Source: Sphingomonadales bacterium 28-55-16 (GTDB taxonomy: Bacteria > Pseudomonadota > Alphaproteobacteria > Sphingomonadales > Sphingomonadaceae). From it: 64,000 nt of DNA. The DNA lies in NCBI GenBank assembly GCA_002278855.1, contig NCGG01000004.1:1-64000 (forward strand). The letters are read 5' to 3'. The translations under genes were made by a program, and so were the position numbers. Below the pieces are notes generated by a model, which did not search any database, was not told where the DNA came from, and saw only the letters and a list, made by a program, of their open reading frames with translations. Shown piece by piece: positions 1 to 9,853 of the stretch (positions are counted from its first letter, which is position 1; each line of letters opens with the position of its first letter).

Positions 1-826
1 TGAAGCTGGGGCCCATTTCGGCCACCAAACACACCGTTGGAACCCGCGTATGAAGCCGTATATCTTCGGCGCGCGCAACGGCATCCACATTCTCGATCTT
101 TCGCAGTCCGTGCCGTTGTTCGCACGTGCGCTAGATTTCGTTGCGCAGAGCGTTTCGTCTGGCGGCAAGGTTTTGTTCGTTGGCACGAAGCGCCAGGCAC
201 AAGGCCCAATCGCTGATGCGGCCCGTGCATCGGGTCAGCATTTCGTCAACCATCGCTGGTTGGGCGGCATGCTCACCAACTGGAAGACCATTTCGAACTC
301 GATCAAGAAGCTCAAGACGCTTGAAGAGCAGCTTTCGGGTGACACGCACGGTTTCACGAAGAAGGAAATCCTTCAAATGACCCGCGAGCGCGACAAGCTT
401 GAAATGAGCCTTGGCGGTATTCGCGACATGGGCGGTATTCCTGACGTCATGTTCGTCATCGACGCCAACAAAGAAGAGCTCGCCATCAAGGAAGCCAATG
501 TTCTTGGTATTCCTGTGATCGCGATCCTCGATTCGAACGTATCGCCTGACGGCATTGCATTCCCAGTTCCTGCAAATGATGACGCGGCACGCGCCATTCG
601 TTTGTATTGCGACGCTGTTGCCACCGCGGCAACCAAGGGCAATGTAAACGCTAAGGTTGCCAAGGGCATTGACCTTGGTGCGGAAGTTGAGCCAGCGGCT
701 GAACCTGCTTTGGTTGAGGAAGCAGCGCCAGTAGCTGAAGAAGCTGCACCAGTAGCTGAAGAAGCTGCACCAGTGGCTGAAGAAGCGGCGCCTGCTGCTG
801 AAGAAGCAACCGCAACCGACGCGTAA
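1..826 (+). CDS. rpsB: 30S ribosomal protein S2 (5' end outside window)
   Basis: Structural protein of the small ribosomal subunit. The reading frame is open from base 2 and begins with [15 protein letters not shown], the conserved S2 N-terminal region, so the true start lies a few codons upstream of the window and the ATG at 50 is internal. The core continues through [19 protein letters not shown] and [11 protein letters not shown], all S2 signatures. The last ~50 residues form an Ala/Glu/Pro-rich tail with about three copies of a 7-residue unit (EEAAPVA); acidic tails occur on alphaproteobacterial S2, but this one is visibly repetitive. Followed by tsf, the usual partner. Confidence 0.97.
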   Translation, partial: EAGAHFGHQTHRWNPRMKPYIFGARNGIHILDLSQSVPLFARALDFVAQSVSSGGKVLFVGTKRQAQGPIADAARASGQHFVNHRWLGGMLTNWKTISNSIKKLKTLEEQLSGDTHGFTKKEILQMTRERDKLEMSLGGIRDMGGIPDVMFVIDANKEELAIKEANVLGIPVIAILDSNVSPDGIAFPVPANDDAARAIRLYCDAVATAATKGNVNAKVAKGIDLGAEVEPAAEPALVEEAAPVAEEAAPVAEEAAPVAEEAAPAAEEATATDA

Positions 827-840
827 TCAATTTGTCGTTT

Positions 841-858
841 CCCCCGCTTATGCGGGGG
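841..858 (+). terminator. Hairpin between rpsB and tsf
   Basis: CCCCCGC (841-847), loop TTAT, GCGGGGG (852-858): a perfect 7-bp GC stem just after the rpsB stop. No T-run follows, so it may be an mRNA-stabilising or partial-termination hairpin that tunes S2 against EF-Ts, as is common in rpsB-tsf operons. Confidence 0.5.
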
Positions 859-974
859 GCGGCTCCTGATGTTTGCTTTTGAAGTAAGCGCAGGCGTTGT
901 ATCTCCGAATGCACGGGGATGACGAACTTACATGAGGTCATATTGGCCTTTGCACCTTTCGAAAGGACACTTTT

Positions 975-1901
975 ATGTCTGCAATTACCGCTTCAGCCGT
1001 TAAGGAACTGCGCGAGCTTTCCGGCGCTGGCATGATGGACGCCAAAAAGGCGCTTGAAGAAACCAATGGCGATATCGAAGCCGCAGTTGATTTGCTGCGT
1101 GCCAAGGGCCTCGCAACCGCTGCCAAGAAATCGAGCCGTACTGCGGCTGAAGGTCTTGTCGGCGTTGCTGTCGAAGGCACCAAGGGTACCGCTATTGAAG
1201 TCAACAGCCAGACGGACTTCGTTGCCAAGAACGAGCAGTTTCAAGAATTCGTCGCTGCCGTTAGCCAAGTTGCGCTTAGCCTCACGGCGAATGAAGCCGA
1301 AGCTGTTTTGGCTGCGCCTTATGACGGAAGTGAAACCGTTCAGGAGCGTTTGACCAACAATATTGCCACTATCGGTGAAAATCAGGTTATCCGCCGCGTA
1401 AAGTCGCTTTCGGTCAATAACGGCCGTGTTGTCTCTTATGTTCACAACGCTGCGGCGCCTGGCATGGGCGGTATTGGCGTTCTTGTTGCGCTTGAGAGCG
1501 AAGCAGACGCTGCGACGCTTGATGGCCTTGGTAAGCAGCTGGCGATGCACATCGCGGCTGCTTTCCCGCTGTCGCTTGATGAAACTGGCCTTGATGCCGA
1601 AACGCTTGAGCGTGAGCGCGGTATTGCGCGTGAAAAAGCATCGGAAAGCGGCAAGCCTGCGGATATCGTCGAAAAGATGGTTGAAGGCGCTGTGAAGAAG
1701 TTCGCTAAGGAAAACGCCTTGTTGAGCCAACCCTTTGTGATGGACGGCAAGACGCCAATTTCTGACGTCGTTGCAGCCGCTGGCAAGGAAGCCGGTAAGC
1801 CAATCGTGCTGAAGGATTATGTCCGCTTCCAGCTTGGCGAAGGCATTGAAAAAGAAGTGTCTGACTTTGCCGCTGAAGTGGCTGCTGCGGTCGGCGCATA
1901 A
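975..1901 (+). CDS. tsf: Translation elongation factor Ts
   Basis: Guanine-nucleotide exchange factor that regenerates EF-Tu-GTP in the cytoplasm. 308 residues, normal length. The N-terminal UBA-like domain (about residues 4-45; [18 protein letters not shown]) and the TDFVAKN motif near residue 80 that contacts EF-Tu are intact, followed by the two-part dimerisation core. The start is preceded by GAAAGGAC at 960-967. It lies downstream of rpsB, the near-universal arrangement, and a GC hairpin separates the two. Confidence 0.97.
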   Translation: MSAITASAVKELRELSGAGMMDAKKALEETNGDIEAAVDLLRAKGLATAAKKSSRTAAEGLVGVAVEGTKGTAIEVNSQTDFVAKNEQFQEFVAAVSQVALSLTANEAEAVLAAPYDGSETVQERLTNNIATIGENQVIRRVKSLSVNNGRVVSYVHNAAAPGMGGIGVLVALESEADAATLDGLGKQLAMHIAAAFPLSLDETGLDAETLERERGIAREKASESGKPADIVEKMVEGAVKKFAKENALLSQPFVMDGKTPISDVVAAAGKEAGKPIVLKDYVRFQLGEGIEKEVSDFAAEVAAAVGA

Positions 1902-2003
1902 ATATTCTTGGCCACCCTGCCAAAAGGCGGGGATAAGGTCTTGGCGATGTGGCGCACGGCTCCTATAGCTGGGCGCCATTATCGTATCAGGGTGAGGGAC
2001 ATT

Positions 2004-2729
2004 ATGGGCGCGCACGGCTATCGTCGCATTCTGCTAAAACTATCAGGCGAAGTGCTCATGGGGGATCAAGCCTATGGCATTGACCCAAGCACTGTTGCGC
2101 GTGTTGCCGAAGAGGTGAAGGCTGCACAGGATACTGGCCTGCAATTGTGCCTTGTCATCGGCGGGGGTAACATCTTCCGTGGCATGTCTGGTGCAGCAAA
2201 GGGCATGGATCGCGCGCAAGCCGACTATATGGGCATGCTCGCCACCGTCATGAATGCACTCGCTATGCAAAACGCGCTTGAGCAGCTGGGCGTGCCAACC
2301 CGTGTGCAATCCGCCATTGAGATGGACAAGGTCTGCGAACCCGTCATCCGCCGCCGTGCCGAACGGCATTTGGAAAAAGGCCGGATCGTTATCTTTGCTG
2401 CAGGCGTTGGCGCTCCGTTCTTTACGACGGATAGCGGGGCAGCATTGCGCGCGGCTGAAATGCAATGCGACGCGTTGTTCAAGGGGACCTCGGTAGATGG
2501 CGTGTATGACGCTGATCCGAAAAAGGTGTCGACAGCAAAGCGTTATGAAACATTAAGTTATGACCGTGTCTTGGCTGATAATCTTAAGGTGATGGATGCA
2601 AGCGCTGTGTCTTTATGCCGAGATAACAACATTCCTATCGTGGTGTTCTCTATCCGCGAGCAGGGCAATATATTGAAGGTGCTCGACGGAAGCGGCACTT
2701 CCACTGTGGTAACAAGCGAAGGAAACTAA
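2004..2729 (+). CDS. pyrH: UMP kinase
   Basis: Phosphorylates UMP to UDP in pyrimidine nucleotide synthesis; hexameric amino-acid-kinase-fold enzyme. 241 residues from ATG 2004, chosen because GGTGAGGG lies just upstream (1991-1998) and the protein then begins [16 protein letters not shown] as expected; a longer frame from 1908 would add 32 residues without homology. The glycine-rich [10 protein letters not shown] and the ATP-site region [13 protein letters not shown] are present. The 100-bp leader holds a stem CCCTGCC-AAAA-GGCGGGG (1915-1932). Confidence 0.95.
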   Translation: MGAHGYRRILLKLSGEVLMGDQAYGIDPSTVARVAEEVKAAQDTGLQLCLVIGGGNIFRGMSGAAKGMDRAQADYMGMLATVMNALAMQNALEQLGVPTRVQSAIEMDKVCEPVIRRRAERHLEKGRIVIFAAGVGAPFFTTDSGAALRAAEMQCDALFKGTSVDGVYDADPKKVSTAKRYETLSYDRVLADNLKVMDASAVSLCRDNNIPIVVFSIREQGNILKVLDGSGTSTVVTSEGN

Positions 2730-2732
2730 TCC

Positions 2733-3290
2733 ATGCCGCAATATGACAAAACCGACGTTGAGCGCCGTATGAAGGGCGCCGTCGATTCCTACAAAAGCGA
2801 TCTTTCCGGCCTGCGTACCGGCCGCGCAAATGTGACCTTGCTCGATCCTGTGGTTGTTGAAGTTTACGGCTCGCATATGCCATTGAGCCAGGTTGCGACG
2901 GTCAGTGCGCCTGAGCCGCGTTTGCTGTCGGTTCAAGTATGGGACCGCTCAAACGTTACGCCAGTGGAAAAGGCCATTCGCTCTGCTGGCCTTGGGTTAA
3001 ACCCGATTACCGATGGGCAAACGTTGCGCTTGCCCATTCCCGACCTCACCGAGGAGCGCCGTAAGGAATTGGCGAAGCTTGCTGGCCAATATGCCGAGAA
3101 AGCCAAAATCGCGATCCGCAACGTACGCCGCGATGCGAACGACGCGTTGAAAGCTGACGAGAATAAGAAGGACATCAGCGAGGACGACCGGAAGCGGTTG
3201 GAAACTGAAGTCCAGAAAATGACCGATGACATGATTAAGGCGGTCGACGAAGCCGCCGCGCATAAGGAAAAGGAAATCCTGAGCCAGTGA
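2733..3290 (+). CDS. frr: Ribosome recycling factor
   Basis: With EF-G it splits post-termination ribosomes. 185 residues, the family length. Recognised by the [12 protein letters not shown] region, the V-E-V-Y-G-S hinge-proximal segment and the long helical stretch [20 protein letters not shown]. Starts 3 bases after the pyrH stop; AAGGAAAC at the end of pyrH provides the ribosome binding site. Confidence 0.97.
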   Translation: MPQYDKTDVERRMKGAVDSYKSDLSGLRTGRANVTLLDPVVVEVYGSHMPLSQVATVSAPEPRLLSVQVWDRSNVTPVEKAIRSAGLGLNPITDGQTLRLPIPDLTEERRKELAKLAGQYAEKAKIAIRNVRRDANDALKADENKKDISEDDRKRLETEVQKMTDDMIKAVDEAAAHKEKEILSQ

Positions 3291-3341
3291 GGCTGGAAGC
3301 AAACTTTTCCTCCGTTCGCTTCGAGCGCGTTTAAATACGTA

Positions 3342-4061
3342 ATGGCGCTCGTCGAACCGCAACCCGTCCGCATAGCCGCCGGAACCGGCGCAATGCCGCG
3401 GCACGTAGCCATCATCATGGATGGCAACGGTCGCTGGGCCAAAAAACGCCTACTGCCCCGCGCGATGGGGCACAAGCGCGGTGTTGAAACCGTCCGCAAC
3501 ATTGTGCGCGCGGCAGGTGAGCTTGGGCTTGAAACGTTAAGCCTATACGCCTTCTCGAGCGAGAATTGGAAGCGGCCCGAGGACGAGATAAGCGACTTGA
3601 TGGGGCTGATGCGCGATTTCATCAAATCCGACCTTGATGAATTTGCGGCGAACGACGTTCGGTTAAAAATTTTAGGTAATTACAAAGCATTATCGCCAGA
3701 TATCGTAGAAATGCTGGAAGAGTCCATTGCGCGGACGTCAAAGAACAGCCGCACGACCTTGGCGGTAGCTTTGAACTATGGATCGCAGGACGAGATGGTC
3801 CGTGCCGCCCGCGCAGCCGCCACGCAAGGCGAAATAAGCGCGTCTAGCATTGAAGCCAATCTGGACACGGCTGGGCTACCGCCGCTCGATTTACTCATCC
3901 GAACGTCTGGCGAACAGCGCCTGTCCAATTTCATGTTGTGGCAAGCAGCTTATGCAGAGTTTTGGTTTACCGAAACCTTATGGCCTGATTTCAGCAAGGA
4001 AGAACTTGCGGCCGCATTGCACGAATTTGCGCGCCGTGAACGGCGCTATGGTGGTCGATGA
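3342..4061 (+). CDS. uppS: Undecaprenyl diphosphate synthase (cis-prenyltransferase)
   Basis: Condenses isopentenyl diphosphate onto farnesyl diphosphate to build the C55 carrier lipid for peptidoglycan and surface glycans. 239 residues. The active-site loop IIMDGNGRWA is intact (catalytic Asp about residue 27), as are FSSENWKRP, the RTSGEQRLSNFMLWQ pyrophosphate-binding region and the terminal RRYGGR. The start codon has only a weak Shine-Dalgarno; the ATG at residue 18 is an alternative. Overlaps cdsA by 4 bases (ATGA). Confidence 0.95.
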   Translation: MALVEPQPVRIAAGTGAMPRHVAIIMDGNGRWAKKRLLPRAMGHKRGVETVRNIVRAAGELGLETLSLYAFSSENWKRPEDEISDLMGLMRDFIKSDLDEFAANDVRLKILGNYKALSPDIVEMLEESIARTSKNSRTTLAVALNYGSQDEMVRAARAAATQGEISASSIEANLDTAGLPPLDLLIRTSGEQRLSNFMLWQAAYAEFWFTETLWPDFSKEELAAALHEFARRERRYGGR

Positions 4062-4795
4062 CCGATAAGGCGGCACCGCTCCTAAGGACGCGTTCGGACT
4101 TAGGCATACGCACATTGTCCAGCGTTGTTATGATGTTGGTCGCGATTACGGCGATTTGGATTGGCGGATACGCCTTTATGGCGCTTGTCATGGTGGTAGG
4201 GCTTGGCGTTTTTTACGAATTTGCGAAGCTTGTATTGGGTTTTGCCCAAAGCATTGCAACGCGCCTGTTATGGTTAATAGGTGGTTTGTTATACGTAAGC
4301 CTTGCATGCTTTACGTTGCTGCTATTCAGCGCACCCTTTTTCGGAATGACCCCGGCCATGATGTTGATTGCCGGTGTCATTGGTACCGACATTGGTGCGT
4401 ATTTTGCAGGACGAACGCTTGGCGGACCCAAAATCGCGCCACAAATTAGTCCATCCAAAACTTGGTCTGGCCTTATCGGCGGTATGATTGGCGCGGGCCT
4501 GATGATGGTTGCCATTCAAGCAGGCATCTACGCCTTCAGGGGCGGAAATGTTGGCGGTGGCGATGTGTATCTTACATATGGTTGGTTCCGGCTGTTGCTG
4601 ACGGGCGCTGCACTTGCTGTGGTCGCACAAATGGGCGACTTTTTTGAAAGCTGGATGAAGCGACGGGCAGGGGTCAAGGATTCGGGGCGGCTGATACCGG
4701 GGCATGGCGGTTTGTTTGACAGGACCGACGGCCTCATCGCGGTGGCCTTTTTTGCTGGGGTTATCATGCTGTTCCAAAGCGTGGCGGAAGGTTGA
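4058..4795 (+). CDS. cdsA: Phosphatidate cytidylyltransferase
   Basis: Integral membrane enzyme making CDP-diacylglycerol from phosphatidic acid and CTP. 245 residues with about seven hydrophobic segments. The family signature S-P-S-K-T-W-S-G near residue 130 and the C-terminal GDFFESWMKRRAGVKDSGRLIPGHGG (positions about 190-215) are intact. Begins inside the uppS stop codon and is followed 3 bases later by dxr, so it is co-transcribed and probably translationally coupled. Confidence 0.95.
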   Translation: MTDKAAPLLRTRSDLGIRTLSSVVMMLVAITAIWIGGYAFMALVMVVGLGVFYEFAKLVLGFAQSIATRLLWLIGGLLYVSLACFTLLLFSAPFFGMTPAMMLIAGVIGTDIGAYFAGRTLGGPKIAPQISPSKTWSGLIGGMIGAGLMMVAIQAGIYAFRGGNVGGGDVYLTYGWFRLLLTGAALAVVAQMGDFFESWMKRRAGVKDSGRLIPGHGGLFDRTDGLIAVAFFAGVIMLFQSVAEG

Positions 4796-4798
4796 TCG

Positions 4799-5965
4799 AT
4801 GGTCCGCAGCGTTTCTATTTTTGGCGCAACAGGTTCGGTCGGGCTGTCGACACTGGATCTCATTCGCCAGCATCGCAGCCATTACCGCGTGGTCGCGTTG
4901 ACGGCGAACGGCAATGCTGCAGCAATAGCGCAACTAGCGCGCGAGTTTGATGCAGAACTTGCCGTTGTTGCCGATGAATCGGCTTACACTGAACTCAAGG
5001 ACGCTTTGGCGGGGACAAACATCGAAGCCGCAGCAGGTCCAGAAGCACTTGTAGAGGCCGCTAGGCGCGATGTGGACTGGACGATGGCCTCGATAGTCGG
5101 CTGCGCCGGATTACCCTCTACGATGGCTGCAATCGAGGCTGGGAAGACTGTTGCCTTGGCCAATAAGGAAGCGTTGGTTTCAGCAGGCGAATTGATGATG
5201 GCGGCGGTGCGTCGTTCAGGCGCGGTGCTGCTCCCCGTCGACAGCGAGCATAATGCCATATTCCAGTGCCTATCTGGCGGCAAAATCGACCAAGTGCGTA
5301 AGATTACGCTCACCGCAAGTGGCGGACCTTTTCGTGCCTTCTCGCTTGACGAAATGCGGGATGTGACGCCTGCGCAGGCGGTCGCACATCCCAATTGGGA
5401 CATGGGCGCAAAAATCAGCATCGATTCTGCGACAATGATGAACAAGGGCCTTGAACTGATTGAGGCGTTTCATTTGTTCCCGGTAGGTTTGGAAAAGCTT
5501 GATATTCTTGTCCACCCGCAATCCGTCATCCATTCGATGGTCGAATATGTTGATTGCTCCACGCTGGCCCAGTTGGGTTCGCCCGATATGCGTATTCCCA
5601 TTGCAAGCGCGCTGGCATGGCCCGAGCGGATAGCGACAAGCTGCAAACCGCTTGATCTTGCAGCAATCGGCCAGCTTACTTTTGAGCAGCCTGATTTGGT
5701 TCGCTTCCCCGCGCTTCGGCTGGCGCGCGCTGCCATTACTGAAGGCGGCGCAAAGCCCGCGATCTTGAATGCAGCGAACGAGGTCGCGGTAGCAGCCTTT
5801 TTGGACGGCAAGATCGGGTTTCTGGAAATTGCAGCCCTGGTCGAAGAAACCCTGATGGCTTATGTGCCCGCTGCACCTATGAATTTGGATGCGCTGTTCA
5901 GCATTGATGCAGGCGCCCGCCAATATGCGCAGGACGAATTGGAGAAAATAACCCGTGGCCGCTGA
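4799..5965 (+). CDS. dxr: 1-deoxy-D-xylulose-5-phosphate reductoisomerase
   Basis: NADPH-dependent second enzyme of the MEP isoprenoid pathway. 388 residues. Shows the GATGSVG nucleotide-binding motif at residues 9-15, ALANKEALVSAG, PVDSEHNAIFQ with the metal ligands, TASGGPFR and the NWDMGAKISIDSATMMNKGLE substrate loop. Its last 11 bases overlap rseP. Together with uppS and cdsA it forms the lipid-precursor part of the operon. Confidence 0.97.
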   Translation: MVRSVSIFGATGSVGLSTLDLIRQHRSHYRVVALTANGNAAAIAQLAREFDAELAVVADESAYTELKDALAGTNIEAAAGPEALVEAARRDVDWTMASIVGCAGLPSTMAAIEAGKTVALANKEALVSAGELMMAAVRRSGAVLLPVDSEHNAIFQCLSGGKIDQVRKITLTASGGPFRAFSLDEMRDVTPAQAVAHPNWDMGAKISIDSATMMNKGLELIEAFHLFPVGLEKLDILVHPQSVIHSMVEYVDCSTLAQLGSPDMRIPIASALAWPERIATSCKPLDLAAIGQLTFEQPDLVRFPALRLARAAITEGGAKPAILNAANEVAVAAFLDGKIGFLEIAALVEETLMAYVPAAPMNLDALFSIDAGARQYAQDELEKITRGR

Positions 5966-7076
5966 ATCCCCCAACATTTTTCTGACCCTTTTCGCGTTCC
6001 TCGCGCTGATCGGTTCGCTCGTCGTCGTACATGAATTGGGCCATTATCTCGTCGGTCGCTGGTTTGGTGTGAAGGCGGAGAAGTTTTCGATTGGCTTTGG
6101 ACCACAGATTTGGGGCCGCGTGGACAAGCGCGGCACATTGTGGCGCGTGGGCCTTTTGCCGTTAGGCGGTTTTGTCCAATTTGCCGGCGATATGAACCCC
6201 GCAAGCCAGGCGGATGAAAGCTGGAAGCAACTGCCAGAGCATGAGCGCAACCAGACATTTCAGTCGAAAACATTGTGGCAACGTGCGCTGATCGTGGCGG
6301 CTGGGCCGGCGGTGAATTTCCTGCTCGCAATCCTAATCGCGATGGGTTTCCTGCTCGCATTTGGTAAATCGGTAACGCCGCCGGTCGTAGATGTCGTTCA
6401 ACCGAACAGCTCGGCAGCGGTAGCCGGATTGCAGGTCGGCGATCGGATCCTGACGTTGAATGGCCGCAAGGTTGAAACCTTCGATGCGATGGCCAACGAA
6501 GTCGTGATGATTCCGGGCGAAAAAATAGTCATGGAAATCGAACGCGACGGTGCGCGGCTTGAAAAGCAAGCGATAGTCGCGGCGGTCACTGAAGTGGACA
6601 GGTTCGGTAACGAATATCGGATTGGCCGCATCGGGATCGGTGCAAGCAAGATAGAAACACGTGAAGTGGGGCTGCTTGAGGCGCCTTGGGCTGCCGTGAA
6701 GCAAACCGGTAACATCCTGCGTCAACAAGTCATTGGTCTTGGTCAGATCATTTCTGGCCGTCGGCCTATTTCGGAACTGGGCGGCCCTTTGAAGATCGCC
6801 AAAGTTTCTGGCGAGGCCATGAGCCTAGGCATTTTGACGTTCATTAGCCTTGCGGCTTTAATCTCGATTAACTTGGGGTTCATCAATCTCCTGCCAATCC
6901 CCATGCTCGATGGAGGGCATTTGCTGCTCTACGCAATTGAAGCAGTGCGTCGGCGCCCAGCCACGCCAGCAGTGCAGGAGTGGGCTTTCCGTGCAGGATT
7001 TGCGATGCTGGCAGCGTTCATGATCATGGTAACATTTAATGACCTCGCGTCTTTCGGGCTTTTCGGTGCCAGTTGA
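5955..7076 (+). CDS. rseP: Site-2 intramembrane zinc protease RseP
   Basis: Membrane metalloprotease that cleaves anti-sigma factors and leftover signal peptides. 373 residues. The zinc motif HELGH (residues 26-30) lies in the first membrane segment; one PDZ domain occupies roughly 125-200 and the second ligand motif, PIPMLDGGHLL, lies near 310. The GTG at 5955 is the start because it places HELGH at the usual distance from the N-terminus; it overlaps dxr by 11 bases. Placement directly before bamA matches its envelope-stress role. Confidence 0.95.
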   Translation: MAAESPNIFLTLFAFLALIGSLVVVHELGHYLVGRWFGVKAEKFSIGFGPQIWGRVDKRGTLWRVGLLPLGGFVQFAGDMNPASQADESWKQLPEHERNQTFQSKTLWQRALIVAAGPAVNFLLAILIAMGFLLAFGKSVTPPVVDVVQPNSSAAVAGLQVGDRILTLNGRKVETFDAMANEVVMIPGEKIVMEIERDGARLEKQAIVAAVTEVDRFGNEYRIGRIGIGASKIETREVGLLEAPWAAVKQTGNILRQQVIGLGQIISGRRPISELGGPLKIAKVSGEAMSLGILTFISLAALISINLGFINLLPIPMLDGGHLLLYAIEAVRRRPATPAVQEWAFRAGFAMLAAFMIMVTFNDLASFGLFGAS

Positions 7077-7177
7077 GGGCATTGCATACTTGATTGCGCG
7101 CGCTGCATCGGGCAGGGACGCAAAACTATTTTAGCGGCAGTTTGCCAACGCCCGGTGGCGGCCGGACATCAGATCGG

Positions 7178-9853
7178 ATGACAATGAAAAGTAGACCTCT
7201 CGGCAACTTCAAAAGCTTTGGCGTATTTTTGCTGGGTTCCACTGCGCTTGCGGCGACCGGAAGCATGACGCCGGCTTTTGCGCAGGCAGCACCCCAGAAG
7301 CCAGCTGCCCTGCCTGAGGCAGCTGCACCAACCGAGATTATCCAATCCATCACCGTTATTGGCACGCAACGACTCGAAGCGGACACGGTGCGGTCATATA
7401 TCCGGTTACGCACCGGCCAACCATGGACTCAGGTGTCTGCCGACCAAGCACTTAAGGACCTTTACGCGACCGAGTTGTTCGCGGACGTTGCTGTGCGCAA
7501 CAATTCCGGTGCAGTGGTTATTGAAGTGCGGGAAAACCCAGTCGTCAACCGCATCATTCTTGAAGGCAATAAGCGCATCAAGAATGACAAAATTGAACCT
7601 GAAATAAAGTTGGCGCCGCGCCAGATTTATTCCCGGTCGAAGGTCCGGGCCGACGTTGCGCGTATTGTCGAATTGTATAAGCGCCAAGGGCGCTTCGCTG
7701 CGGTTGTTGAACCAAAGCTGGTTCAGTTAGACCAAAACCGCGTTGATATCGTATTTGAGATTACCGAAGGGCCAAAATCCAAGGTTCAACAGATCAATAT
7801 CATCGGCAACGATAAGTTCTCCGATGGTCAGCTGCGCGGTGAGATGGTTACCAAGCAGGCACGTTTTTACCGCTTTTTCAGCTCCGGCACGAGCTACGAT
7901 CCCGACCGCTTGGCGTTCGATCAGCAGAAATTGCGTCAATTTTATCTGACCCAAGGCTATGCTGATTTCCGCGTTGTTTCGGCTGTGGCGGAACTCACGC
8001 CGGATAAGCAAGATTTCATCATCACGTATGTGGTTGAAGAAGGTGATCGCTATAAATTTGGCGATGTGAAGGTAGAGAGCCAGATTCGCGATTTTGATTC
8101 GGACCGCCTGACGTCCACTTTGCGTATGAAAAAAGGCGACTATTATGACGCCAAAATGGTGGAAGATACCGTCGAGAGCCTATCCGAAACAGCCGGTTTA
8201 TTCGGGTATGCTTTTGCGGATGTGAACCCTGATTTCCAACGCAACAAAGAAACGTTGACGATGGGTATCACATTTAACGTTGCGGAATCGCCGCGCGTTT
8301 TCGTTGAGCGGATCGACATTAACGGTAACACACTTACTCAGGATAAGGTTGTGCGCCGTGAATTCCGCCTGAATGAAGGCGATGCCTTTAACAGCATTCA
8401 GGTGAAGCGGACTGCGGAGCGCATCAAGTCGCTCGGCTATTTTCAGGAAGAGCTGGAAGTTGAGCAAGCGCAGGGCAGTGCGCCGGACCGTATCGTGCTT
8501 TCAACCAATGTTGAGGAAAAGGCGACGGGCGAATTGTCCCTATCGGCTGGTTTCTCCTCGATTGAAAATTTCATCTTCCAAGGTTCAATTAAGCAACGCA
8601 ACTTCCGCGGCCTTGGTCAGGAATTGCGGACGAACATCTCATATTCGTCCTATTCCAAATCCGCCGAAATTGGATTTACCGAACCATATCTGTTTGACCG
8701 GTCGATTGCGATTTCAGGTGATATCTTCCGCCGCGACCTCAACAGCTTCAACTTCTTCAATAATCAGCGCAACACAACATATCAGCAGGCAACAACGGGC
8801 TTCCAGTTGCGCCTTGGTGTTCCCGTCAACGAATATATCTATTTCCAGGGACGTTACGGCTTAAGCCAAGACGATATCTCGCTTGATCAAAACACCTTCT
8901 TTACCGATCCCGACGGCTCGGGCCCGCTTCCCGCTTCCTGCGACCCGATCGTTGCTGGGCGTTTCCTGTGCGACGCGATTGGTAAGCGCCTGACGTCGTC
9001 AATTGGGTACACATTTTTATATGACGACCGCGACAACCGGGTGCGTCCAACGCGCGGCCAAAGCGCTGGCATCAGTCAGGATTTTGCAGGGCTTGGCGGT
9101 AGCGTTAAATATATTAAAACGCGGATTAACGCGGACAAATATTGGAAGCCTTTTGGCAACTTCGTGTTCGGTTTGTCGTTTGAGGGCGGGTATATCCATC
9201 CGCTAGAAAATCGTGGCGTGTCAGCACAGGGTATTGATGACGTGCGCTTGACGGATCGCTTTTATTTGGGTGAACCGCAAATGCGTGGTTTCGACATCCG
9301 CGGCGTTGGTCCGCGGGTACAGCGGATCTTTTATCAAGGCTCTGTCGTGAATGGGTTGGCCGTGAATACACCGCTTACGGACCGTAACCAGATTCAGGAC
9401 GATGCTATTGGCGGCCGTTTCTATTATCTGGGCCGCGCAGAATTGCAGATCCCACTGGGTAGCGGCGCTAAGGAACTTGGCTTGCGTCCGTCAGCGTTTA
9501 TCGACGTAGGATCGGTTTTCGACGTGACGCGGCCAGTCCTGCAGAGCGTCCAGCAACGTGCAGTGTTGGCCGATGGCACGCAAGGCGGGCCACTTTATTA
9601 TTTCGTCGATACTGCCGGCACGCTGCAGACGTCCACGACCGCAGTTAATGCCGATGGCTCTGCGCGGGTCGCGGCGTTGCGCTTCAGTGAAAATTTCCTC
9701 GGCGATTCGTGGAAACCGCGCCTATCGGTCGGATTTGGCGTAAACTGGAACTCACCCTTCGGTCCATTCCGGATCGATATCGCGCGTGCTCTGCTCAAGC
9801 AGCCAGGCGACGATACCAAATTGTTTACATTCAACGTAGGAACGCAATTCTAA
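7178..9853 (+). CDS. bamA: Outer membrane protein assembly factor BamA
   Basis: Omp85-family core of the BAM complex that inserts beta-barrel proteins into the outer membrane. About 891 residues from ATG 7178 (ATG 7184 is equally possible); an in-frame TTG at 7094 would place 28 odd residues before a normal signal peptide, so I reject it. The signal peptide ends near TPAFAQA. Five POTRA repeats span roughly residues 45-425, then the 16-strand barrel; the conserved loop-6 motif is MRGFDIRGVGPR. It ends in Phe (VGTQF), the usual barrel C-terminal signal. Confidence 0.95.
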   Translation: MTMKSRPLGNFKSFGVFLLGSTALAATGSMTPAFAQAAPQKPAALPEAAAPTEIIQSITVIGTQRLEADTVRSYIRLRTGQPWTQVSADQALKDLYATELFADVAVRNNSGAVVIEVRENPVVNRIILEGNKRIKNDKIEPEIKLAPRQIYSRSKVRADVARIVELYKRQGRFAAVVEPKLVQLDQNRVDIVFEITEGPKSKVQQINIIGNDKFSDGQLRGEMVTKQARFYRFFSSGTSYDPDRLAFDQQKLRQFYLTQGYADFRVVSAVAELTPDKQDFIITYVVEEGDRYKFGDVKVESQIRDFDSDRLTSTLRMKKGDYYDAKMVEDTVESLSETAGLFGYAFADVNPDFQRNKETLTMGITFNVAESPRVFVERIDINGNTLTQDKVVRREFRLNEGDAFNSIQVKRTAERIKSLGYFQEELEVEQAQGSAPDRIVLSTNVEEKATGELSLSAGFSSIENFIFQGSIKQRNFRGLGQELRTNISYSSYSKSAEIGFTEPYLFDRSIAISGDIFRRDLNSFNFFNNQRNTTYQQATTGFQLRLGVPVNEYIYFQGRYGLSQDDISLDQNTFFTDPDGSGPLPASCDPIVAGRFLCDAIGKRLTSSIGYTFLYDDRDNRVRPTRGQSAGISQDFAGLGGSVKYIKTRINADKYWKPFGNFVFGLSFEGGYIHPLENRGVSAQGIDDVRLTDRFYLGEPQMRGFDIRGVGPRVQRIFYQGSVVNGLAVNTPLTDRNQIQDDAIGGRFYYLGRAELQIPLGSGAKELGLRPSAFIDVGSVFDVTRPVLQSVQQRAVLADGTQGGPLYYFVDTAGTLQTSTTAVNADGSARVAALRFSENFLGDSWKPRLSVGFGVNWNSPFGPFRIDIARALLKQPGDDTKLFTFNVGTQF

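Noticed and set aside
1908-2003. Extended start for pyrH at 1908
   Set aside because: The extra residues have no UMP kinase homology and the Shine-Dalgarno lies before ATG 2004.
993-2015. 340-residue open frame on the minus strand across tsf and the pyrH leader
   Set aside because: Fully antisense to tsf, low-complexity translation with no family features; a by-product of codon bias.
7094-7177. N-terminal extension of BamA from TTG 7094
   Set aside because: It would put 28 residues before a normal signal peptide; ATG 7178 or 7184 gives the expected export signal.
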